A stretch of 10,810 nt of DNA from Thermoplasmata archaeon (GTDB lineage: Archaea > Thermoplasmatota > Thermoplasmata > SG8-5 > JAGLSY01): positions 1 through 10,810 of the forward strand of contig JAGLQE010000436.1 in NCBI GenBank assembly GCA_023137005.1. The letters run 5' to 3'. The translations under genes and the position numbers were made by a program. Below the pieces are notes generated by a model. It made no database searches and was not told the origin of the DNA. It was given only the letters and a program-made list of their open reading frames with translations. This document shows positions 5,290 to 10,810 of the stretch, piece after piece. How positions within the stretch are numbered: position 1 is the first letter of the stretch; each line of letters opens with the position of its first letter.

Positions 5290-8200
5290 ATGAGACGGAT
5301 TATTGCGGTTTGGTTGAGTTTGTTGATGGTGAGTGGTTCAGTTTTTTTTATTTTTGACATTCAGGAAGTTAAGGGAGTTCCAATAACAATAACCGTGCCT
5401 GTTGATTATCCCACCATCCAGCAAGCGATCGATAATGCCTCAGCAGGAGACACGATCAGAGTATGGAATGGAACTTATCCTGAATCAATTTATATCAATA
5501 AACCTCTTTCTTTAATTGGTAATTCGAGTCTTGATACAATAATTGATCCATCTGGAACTGGAAATGTCGTGAGCATTCTTTCAAATTGGGTGAATATGTC
5601 ATTCTTCAAGATATTTGGCACACCTAATCCGGACTGTGGCATCAGTCTTATATCATCAAATTATTGTAACATTTCTTATTGCAATATTTTCGCAGAAGGG
5701 TATGGCATTACTCTAGATTCCTTATCAAATTATAATGATGTCATTTACAATTATTGTGCCGGCCCGAGCCCCACCCCTGGGCCAGATAATATTCTTATTG
5801 GTGGAGATCATAATAATATCTCCCACAATATATGCCTTAGTTCTTGGGACGGTGTGTACACAGGCGTCTTCTCAGAATATAATGTCATTAGCTACAATAC
5901 CTTTAATGGAAATAGGAACGGAGTTGTACCTGCAGGAAATAATAATCTTTTCCAATATAACAATGTGACCAATAATACATATGGCTTTTTTGTGGGGGGC
6001 GGCCCTGGGATTTATTTAAGTACAATTAAAAACAACAATATAAATAATAACAGTTTTGCCTTCTCTATTGCGTCAAGCCAAGCGAAAATATACAATAACA
6101 ATATATTTTTCAATGGTGTTGATTCAGCGGATTCTGGAACGAACTCCTATAATGAAATATATCCTATCGGAGGGAATTATTGGGATACTTATAGTGGGAT
6201 TGATATGTTTTCAGGACCCAACCAGGATCAGCCAGGAAGCGATGGCATAGGCGACACTCCACATTTGCTTCCTATTGTACAAGATGATTACCCATTTATG
6301 CAACCATTCAATTTCGGGAGCCAGGTTCCACCAGATATATCACTGATATCTCCTTCAAATAATAGCATTGTTAAATCAGGAACTGTATTATATTTTGAGA
6401 TCTCAGATAGCAACCACGATCTTCAAGCTGCTAATTACTCTGTGGATGGTGGAGCCGATCAATCTTTTCTGATCAATTATCAAATTGATATGACAGGGTG
6501 GCCTGCTACTACCTATTCTATAGAGGTTCATGCAATAGATATGGCAGGCAATACTGGCATTGAGATCTATGGGTTCACAATAGACCCCCCTCCGATCATC
6601 ACACTAAATTCACCGGTAAATAATTCCATCATTACGGCAGGTACATTTCTGGATCTCGATGTTATAGATACGAATTTGTATGAAGTGAATTATTCTGTCA
6701 ATGGTGGGACAAATACAAGCTTCCCCTCACCTTATAATGTATCTACCATTGGCTGGATCGATGGATCGCATGTGATAGAGGTCCATGCTAATGATACTGT
6801 GAATAATAGTGTCTCAAGGTCATACGATTTTATTATTGATTCAACAAGCCCGGAAATAATTCTCAATTCCCCTGCCAATAATACAATAATACTCCCCGGC
6901 ACAATCATTGACATTGATGTTATCGATGATAATATCAATGCCGTTAATTACTCTCTCAACGGCGGTTCCAATCAATCCCTCGTCCCTTCATATGATATCG
7001 ATACAACCGGGTGGGTTTATGGAACTTATATTGTTGAGGTTCATGCAATTGATGATGCTGGAAATACGGCTGTAAAGATCTATGGATTCACAATCAATTC
7101 AGCAGATCCGGAAATAGTACTGAATTCCCCTGCCAATGATACCATTGTACTTCCTGGTACAATTATTGATATAGATGTTATCGATGATAATATCAATGCC
7201 GTTAATTACTCTCTCAACGGTGGTTCCAATCAATCCCTTGATCCTACATATGATATCGACACAACCGGCTGGTCTGATGGAACTTATATCGTCGAGGTCC
7301 ATGCGATCGATGATACAGGAAATACAGCTTTAAAGATCTATGAATTCATGATAGATACTACTCCACCGATCGTGGATGCTGGCACAGATGCAATAGCTAA
7401 TGATCAATATATGCAAAATGCTACTTCAAATGATGTAACATCGGGTATTGATTCATACCTTTGGACACAAGAATCTGGACCTGGGACAATGGCCTTTGGA
7501 ACTCCAAATACACAAGACACCTATCTGAGTGCGGATACAGATGGAACATACATCATTCGATTAACCGCTGCTGACATTGCTGGCAATACAGCATACGATG
7601 AATTTGAGCTTATCTGGGATGCTACAAGTCCGAACATGATCGTTAATACGCCAATGAACAATTCAGTAATTAACGATTCTGTGACCCTTGATTTTGTTAT
7701 TACAGACCCTCATCTGGATACTGTCTCATATGCGATTAATGGCAATCCATTTATTGTCCTATCATCACCCTTTGATATTAATACTGCAGGCTGGACTGAT
7801 GGTGTTTATAATATTGATATTGCGGCAAATGACACGATTGGCAATAATTTGACAAGGTCATACACTTTTAATATGGACTCCACAGGGCCCGTGATTATCT
7901 CCACGATACCAGCACATGGCTCTGAGGAAATAGTCCTGAACACTACAATTCAGATAACATTCAACGAGGACATGGACACGATCTCTGTTGAAAATGCACT
8001 GTTATTTGACCCTTTCATTAATGTTTCTAACTATCAATGGCTCAATGATACGGCTCTTATAATAATCCTCTCTGAAGATCTCAGTTATAATACGACATAT
8101 ACGATAACATTAGGAACAAATGCGACAGATCATAATGGAAATTACCTAGACCCAGAATATTCCTTCTCATTCACTACGATCTTAGACACCGTTGATGAGA

Positions 8201-8325
8201 TCCCGGATGATAATATCGGTGATTATTGGTGGATTCTTCTTTTAATGGCGGTTATAATCATTCTAAGTCTCTTGTTCTTCAAACGTAAGAAACCTGAAGC
8301 GGTCTCAGAACCAGAAACTGATTAG
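5290..8325 (+). CDS. Membrane-anchored NosD-like beta-helix / Ig-like surface protein
   Basis: A surface protein of 1011 residues from ATG 5290 (1014 from GTG 5281; the numbers here count from the GTG). Residues 4-32 form a signal peptide. Residues 38-343 form a right-handed beta-helix of NosD/PbH1 type. It opens with DYPTIQQAIDNASAGDTIRV, is rich in NN(I/N) turns, and closes with the typical GGNYWDTYSG and DGIGDTP segments. Ig-like modules of about 86 residues cover 350-692 (four copies), a PKD-like module covers 693-780, a fifth Ig-like copy covers 781-866, and an SbsA-type (Big_5) module with ITFNEDMD covers 867-967. An acidic linker, a membrane helix (983-1000) and a KRKK cytoplasmic tail follow. 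About 30 Asn-X-Ser/Thr sequons suggest heavy N-glycosylation. The architecture suggests a stalked adhesin or carbohydrate-binding protein; no catalytic residues are clear, and the NosD likeness does not imply nitrous oxide reductase maturation. The gene is markedly more AT-rich than its neighbours. Confidence 0.88.
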   Translation: MRRIIAVWLSLLMVSGSVFFIFDIQEVKGVPITITVPVDYPTIQQAIDNASAGDTIRVWNGTYPESIYINKPLSLIGNSSLDTIIDPSGTGNVVSILSNWVNMSFFKIFGTPNPDCGISLISSNYCNISYCNIFAEGYGITLDSLSNYNDVIYNYCAGPSPTPGPDNILIGGDHNNISHNICLSSWDGVYTGVFSEYNVISYNTFNGNRNGVVPAGNNNLFQYNNVTNNTYGFFVGGGPGIYLSTIKNNNINNNSFAFSIASSQAKIYNNNIFFNGVDSADSGTNSYNEIYPIGGNYWDTYSGIDMFSGPNQDQPGSDGIGDTPHLLPIVQDDYPFMQPFNFGSQVPPDISLISPSNNSIVKSGTVLYFEISDSNHDLQAANYSVDGGADQSFLINYQIDMTGWPATTYSIEVHAIDMAGNTGIEIYGFTIDPPPIITLNSPVNNSIITAGTFLDLDVIDTNLYEVNYSVNGGTNTSFPSPYNVSTIGWIDGSHVIEVHANDTVNNSVSRSYDFIIDSTSPEIILNSPANNTIILPGTIIDIDVIDDNINAVNYSLNGGSNQSLVPSYDIDTTGWVYGTYIVEVHAIDDAGNTAVKIYGFTINSADPEIVLNSPANDTIVLPGTIIDIDVIDDNINAVNYSLNGGSNQSLDPTYDIDTTGWSDGTYIVEVHAIDDTGNTALKIYEFMIDTTPPIVDAGTDAIANDQYMQNATSNDVTSGIDSYLWTQESGPGTMAFGTPNTQDTYLSADTDGTYIIRLTAADIAGNTAYDEFELIWDATSPNMIVNTPMNNSVINDSVTLDFVITDPHLDTVSYAINGNPFIVLSSPFDINTAGWTDGVYNIDIAANDTIGNNLTRSYTFNMDSTGPVIISTIPAHGSEEIVLNTTIQITFNEDMDTISVENALLFDPFINVSNYQWLNDTALIIILSEDLSYNTTYTITLGTNATDHNGNYLDPEYSFSFTTILDTVDEIPDDNIGDYWWILLLMAVIIILSLLFFKRKKPEAVSEPETD
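6328..7878 (+). repeat. Tandem ~86-residue Ig-like modules, five copies, one interrupted
   Basis: Modules lie at 6328-6585, 6586-6840, 6841-7098, 7099-7356 and 7621-7878. Each follows I-x-L-x-S-P-x-N-[ND]-[ST]-I ... V-[NS]-Y-[SA] ... GW-x-DG-x-Y-x-[IV]-[ED]-[VI] ... A-x-D-x-x-G/N-N ... [FY]-x-[IM]-D. Copies three and four have a period of exactly 258 bases and are almost identical in their central part, with 47 identical bases from 6916 and from 7174. A PKD-like module occupies 7357-7620. Such modules usually act as a rigid stalk that lifts the N-terminal domain off the cell. Confidence 0.85.
7357..7620 (+). other. PKD/REJ-like module within the Ig-like array
   Basis: Residues 693-780 (GTG numbering) read like a PKD-type beta-sandwich: VDAGTDAIAND near the start, SYLWTQESGPG in the middle, and DGTYIIRLTAADIAGNTA at the end. 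The pattern differs from the flanking Ig-like modules, although its length, 88 residues, is nearly the same. Assignment is by pattern only. Confidence 0.65.
8227..8325 (+). other. C-terminal membrane anchor and basic tail
   Basis: Residues 983-1000 (GTG numbering) are hydrophobic (ILLLMAVIIILSLLFF), followed by KRKK and a short acidic end. The stop-transfer arrangement places the whole N-terminal part outside the cell. The GLUG protein at 157-2496 has no such anchor. Confidence 0.85.
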
Positions 8326-8399
8326 AAACAGATGAGAAGATCGATAAATAGTCCAATTTGACAATTAGGCATAGATGCTCATGATCTCATTCCGATACA

Positions 8400-8414
8400 T
8401 TTAATAATATATTT
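8400..8414 (+). promoter_or_regulatory. TATA-like box of the sugar-nucleotide operon
   Basis: TTTAATAATATATTT is centred about 32 bases upstream of the ATG at 8439. There is no Shine-Dalgarno site before that ATG, so the first cistron is probably leaderless or has only a few leader bases. The downstream genes have their own ribosome sites and no visible promoter, in line with one operon. The remainder of 8326-8399 shows nothing recognisable. Confidence 0.5.
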
Positions 8415-8438
8415 CCAATTCAAACCCTTGGATAATAT

Positions 8439-9392
8439 ATGAAATACATCGTAACCGGGGGCGCAGGATTCATAGGTAGCCACATCGTTGATAGGCTATT
8501 GTCGCAAGGTCATGAAGTAACAGTCATAGACAATATGACCACTGGTTTTCCAGAATATGTGAGCCATCACGATAGCAACCCTAATTTCAAACTCGAGAAG
8601 TTCGATCTCAAGGATCTTGAGAGGACCAAGCAGGTCTTCCAGGGCCAGGAAGCAGTGTTCCACCTTGCGGCCAATGCGGATGTGCGAGGGGGATTGGATG
8701 ACAATTTCCGCGACCTGGAGAGAAATGTCCTGGTCACTCACAATGTCCTGGAGGCCATGCGGATCAATGATATTTCTAAAATTCTTTTCTCATCAACAGC
8801 CGCGGTCTATGGGGAGCCAGATGTATTTCCCACACCCGAGACCTACCACCCAAGGCAAACCTCGTTCTACGGGGCTTCAAAGCTATCATGCGAGGGATTC
8901 ATCGAATCATTCTGCGAGGCCTATGGTTTCCAGACATGGATGTTCCGATTTGTTTCGATCCAGGGTGAGAGGCACCCTCATGGGGTGACTTACGATTTCG
9001 TGAAGAAATTGAAGGCCGACCCGAGCCAGATGGAGATAATTGGTGATGGAACCTCAAGAAAATCCTACTGCCATGTGGATGATTGCGTGGATGGGTTCAT
9101 CTTGGCTTTCGAGAAAGCCAAGGGCCAGGTCAATCTTTATAATATTGGAAACTCGGAGAATGTCGAGGTCACCACATTGGCCGGGTATGTGACCGACGAG
9201 ATGGGGCTGGAGAATGTGAAATTCAATTACACTGGTGGGACCAGGGGCTGGGTCGGTGATTCTCCGCTTGTCCAACTGGACATATCCAAATTACAGGCAT
9301 TGGGATGGGAGCCCAAGAACAATATCGAACAAACGGTCCGGAGAACAGTCCGCTGGCTACTGGCCAATCCCTATGTTTATGAGGGGCATTAG
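8439..9392 (+). CDS. NAD-dependent sugar epimerase/dehydratase (GalE-like extended SDR)
   Basis: A 317-residue extended short-chain dehydrogenase acting on a nucleotide sugar in the cytoplasm. The Rossmann motif GGAGFIG (7-13) and Asp31 at the end of the second strand indicate NAD binding. The catalytic set is Ser119/Thr120 in SSTAAVYG, with Tyr144 and Lys148 in YGASK. ISKLQALGWEP near the C-terminus is typical of UDP-glucose 4-epimerase-like proteins. The length matches the family. Substrate cannot be fixed: the family includes UDP-hexose 4-epimerases, UDP-glucuronate epimerases and dehydratases. Its place before HddC-like and HddA-like genes suggests it acts on the GDP- or NDP-sugar made by them, or on a partner sugar of the same glycan. 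The next gene starts 9 bases after its stop. Confidence 0.9.
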   Translation: MKYIVTGGAGFIGSHIVDRLLSQGHEVTVIDNMTTGFPEYVSHHDSNPNFKLEKFDLKDLERTKQVFQGQEAVFHLAANADVRGGLDDNFRDLERNVLVTHNVLEAMRINDISKILFSSTAAVYGEPDVFPTPETYHPRQTSFYGASKLSCEGFIESFCEAYGFQTWMFRFVSIQGERHPHGVTYDFVKKLKADPSQMEIIGDGTSRKSYCHVDDCVDGFILAFEKAKGQVNLYNIGNSENVEVTTLAGYVTDEMGLENVKFNYTGGTRGWVGDSPLVQLDISKLQALGWEPKNNIEQTVRRTVRWLLANPYVYEGH

Positions 9393-9396
9393 AGGG
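9392..9396 (+). promoter_or_regulatory. Shine-Dalgarno site for the nucleotidyltransferase
   Basis: GAGGG begins on the last base of the epimerase stop codon and ends 5 bases before ATG 9402. The close packing supports co-translation of the two genes and fixes the start at 9402 rather than the in-frame GTG at 9417. Confidence 0.5.
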
Positions 9397-9401
9397 ATAT
9401 C

Positions 9402-10118
9402 ATGAGTGGGGGAAAAGTGGAGCAGGTCGTGATCTTGTGCGGGGGTCTGGGAACCCGTCTGAAGGATGTTTCCAAGGACATTCCCAAATCCATGATGCCC
9501 ATCGGCGATCGGCCATTTCTGGAGATCCAGGTATCTCAGTTCAAGCATTATGGTATCACACGTTTCCTTTTTCTGACCAGTCATCTTCATGAGGTCATTG
9601 AGGATCATTTCGGGGACGGCTCAAAGTTTGGAGTTCAGATAGAATATTCCACCGAACCCGAGCCTCTGGGCACCGGGGGCGCATTGGCATTGGCCGAGGA
9701 CAAGCTGGATGATGTGTTCTATCTAACGAACGGCGACACCATCCTGCCCATTGACCCAACACTTCTGGATGAGGGATTTCACAAGCAGAAATGCCTTGGA
9801 TTTATCACGATCTACGATAATCATGAGAAGGTAGCCAATAAGAATGCGATCATAGATGATCATGGTCAAGTGCTGCTCTACAGCAAACTCACATCCCTTC
9901 CAGAGATGACGGGAGTGGAAGCTGGCCTATCAGTATTCGATAAGAAGATACTCAAGATCTGCAAAAAGGATAATTATTCCCTGGAGATGGAGGTCTTCCC
10001 GAAATTAATAAATAATGGCCGCCTGTTTGGATTAAAGACAAGCCAGCGTTTCTACGACATAGGCACGCCCGAAAGGCTGGAATTGGCAAGGAGTGTATTG
10101 AATGACCTTGGTTGGTAG
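9402..10118 (+). CDS. hddC: HddC-like sugar-1-phosphate nucleotidyltransferase
   Basis: A 238-residue NTP_transferase-fold enzyme joining a sugar 1-phosphate to a nucleotide. Motifs are CGGLGTRL (13-20), DIPKSMMPI (26-34), the EPLGTGGAL loop (87-95), the metal-binding NGD with Asp112 (110-112), GVEAGLSVF (171-179) and YDIGTPERL (218-226). The short length, without the C-terminal hexapeptide-repeat domain of glucose-1-phosphate thymidylyl- or mannose-1-phosphate guanylyltransferases, resembles D-glycero-alpha-D-manno-heptose-1-phosphate guanylyltransferase. The following gene is an HddA-like kinase, and the HddA/HddC pair is the known core of GDP-heptose synthesis for S-layer or capsule glycans. 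The symbol should be read as HddC-like. Other hexose 1-phosphates remain possible. Confidence 0.82.
   Translation: MSGGKVEQVVILCGGLGTRLKDVSKDIPKSMMPIGDRPFLEIQVSQFKHYGITRFLFLTSHLHEVIEDHFGDGSKFGVQIEYSTEPEPLGTGGALALAEDKLDDVFYLTNGDTILPIDPTLLDEGFHKQKCLGFITIYDNHEKVANKNAIIDDHGQVLLYSKLTSLPEMTGVEAGLSVFDKKILKICKKDNYSLEMEVFPKLINNGRLFGLKTSQRFYDIGTPERLELARSVLNDLGW
10088..10095 (+). promoter_or_regulatory. Internal Shine-Dalgarno site for the overlapping kinase gene
   Basis: AAGGAGTG lies inside the end of the nucleotidyltransferase gene, 6 bases before the kinase ATG at 10102. It is the strongest ribosome site in the window. Together with the 17-base overlap it indicates translational coupling. Confidence 0.7.
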
Positions 10119-10810
10119 AGCACCTGTTAGGATAAGTTTCGGAGGCGGAGGAACAGACCTGGCCTCGTATTATGAAAAGTATGGGGGAGTCGTGGTCAGC
10201 GCGGCCATAAACAAGTATTTCTATACCATACTGGAGCTTAGGCAGGATAATCGTATCCAGATAATCTCTGCGGACCTGCAGCTCAACCACACGGTGAAGA
10301 ATTGTTATTCCCTCAAATACGGTGAGGGGCTGGACATACCTGTTGCCGTGTTGAAACACCTTCATGTTCAGAGAGGACTTAACCTACTCATGGCATCCGA
10401 GATCCCACCGGGCACTGGCCTTGGTTCTTCGGGCGCGGTCACGGTCAATATCATCAATACGATAAATCACCTGGAGCACATGAAGATGAGCAAGCAGGAA
10501 CTGGCCGAGATGGCCTATGATATCGAATACAATAAATTGAAATTACCTATCGGAAAGCAAGACGAGTATGCTTCAGCCTTTGGCGGCCTCAATTTCATAA
10601 GATTCGAGAAGAACGAGACCATTATCGAACCTCTCCACGTTCCCAAGGAAGTGAGAATGCGAATGGAGGATGATATCATGCTCTTCTTCACTGGACGTAC
10701 TCGACAATCATCCAAGATACTCAAGGCCCAGGATTCATCTACCAAGGAAGAATCTGGTGAGGTGATTGAGCGCTTGCACGAGATAAAGGATATTGCTTTC
10801 AAGGTCAAAA
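10102..10810 (+). CDS. hddA: HddA-like GHMP sugar kinase (partial, runs off the right edge)
   Basis: The first 236 residues of a GHMP kinase, open to the window edge; family members run to about 320-350 residues. It starts at ATG 10102, overlapping the preceding gene by 17 bases in another frame. The N-terminus RAPVRISFGGGGTDL (6-20) is typical of D-glycero-D-manno-heptose 7-phosphate kinase and its relatives. The ATP-binding motif PPGTGLGSSGA lies at 102-112, and GKQDEYASAFGG (151-162) holds the likely catalytic Asp154. FFTGRTRQSS (195-204) also matches the family. It probably phosphorylates the anomeric position of heptose 7-phosphate or a related sugar, giving the 1-phosphate used by the preceding enzyme. 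In known pathways an isomerase (GmhA) and a phosphatase (GmhB) complete the route, and they may lie beyond the edge. A fucokinase-like or other GHMP sugar kinase is the alternative. Confidence 0.85.
   Translation, partial: MTLVGRAPVRISFGGGGTDLASYYEKYGGVVVSAAINKYFYTILELRQDNRIQIISADLQLNHTVKNCYSLKYGEGLDIPVAVLKHLHVQRGLNLLMASEIPPGTGLGSSGAVTVNIINTINHLEHMKMSKQELAEMAYDIEYNKLKLPIGKQDEYASAFGGLNFIRFEKNETIIEPLHVPKEVRMRMEDDIMLFFTGRTRQSSKILKAQDSSTKEESGEVIERLHEIKDIAFKVK

Noticed and set aside
5287..8325. NosD resemblance taken as nitrous oxide reductase maturation
   Set aside because: Only the beta-helix fold is shared. There is no nos gene nearby, and the Ig-like stalk and membrane anchor indicate a surface protein.
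9952..10365. Open frame of 137 codons on the minus strand across the transferase and kinase
   Set aside because: It is antisense to two well-supported enzymes with intact motifs, and its product has no family signal.
1..10810. Insertion sequences, tRNA, rRNA, toxin-antitoxin or phage-defence genes
   Set aside because: I looked for transposase motifs, cloverleaf structures and known defence-domain motifs on both strands and saw none. The large genes are fully explained by surface, tRNA-processing, lyase and sugar functions.

Overview
This window is most likely archaeal, and Thermoplasmatota or a related euryarchaeal group fits best. The signs are a short archaeal-type RNase Z, TATA-like boxes 25-40 bases upstream of starts, two apparently leaderless genes (RNase Z and the epimerase), Shine-Dalgarno sites of the GGAG/GAGGTG type at other genes, and two large secreted or membrane-anchored proteins built from GLUG, DUF11, NosD-type beta-helix and Ig-like modules. 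The lineage is an inference, because no rRNA or other taxonomic marker is present.

Layout. Bases 2-58 are the last codons of an unidentified plus-strand gene. It converges on a large minus-strand gene (157-2496) for a secreted beta-solenoid protein with a GLUG array, a DUF11 module and a duplicated aromatic-rich C-terminal domain. A 34-base imperfect hairpin sits between them. Upstream on the minus strand lies tRNase Z (2571-3479). It is transcribed divergently from a stand-alone histidine ammonia-lyase (3611-5134), which keeps the expected catalytic residues but has Cys instead of Ser in its MIO-forming triad. An AT-rich gene (5290-8325) then encodes a roughly 1010-residue membrane-anchored surface protein: signal peptide, NosD-like beta-helix, four Ig-like modules of about 86 residues, a PKD-like module, a fifth Ig-like module, an SbsA-type Ig-like module and a C-terminal membrane anchor.

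The right end is a sugar-nucleotide operon. It contains an NAD-dependent sugar epimerase/dehydratase (8439-9392), an HddC-like nucleotidyltransferase (9402-10118), and an HddA-like GHMP sugar kinase (10102 to the window edge) whose start overlaps the previous gene by 17 bases and has a strong Shine-Dalgarno site inside it. Kinase plus nucleotidyltransferase is the core of NDP-heptose synthesis, so this cluster probably supplies an activated sugar for a surface glycan. The neighbouring surface protein has about 30 Asn-X-Ser/Thr sites and is a plausible acceptor, which is inference only.

I saw no mobile element, CRISPR array, tRNA or rRNA, and no stretch above 300 bases without a gene. The most unusual points are the natural Ala-Cys-Gly MIO triad, the recent 258-bp module duplication in the surface protein, the cysteine ladder in the GLUG array, and the apparent heptose-type sugar-nucleotide operon beside surface-protein genes.
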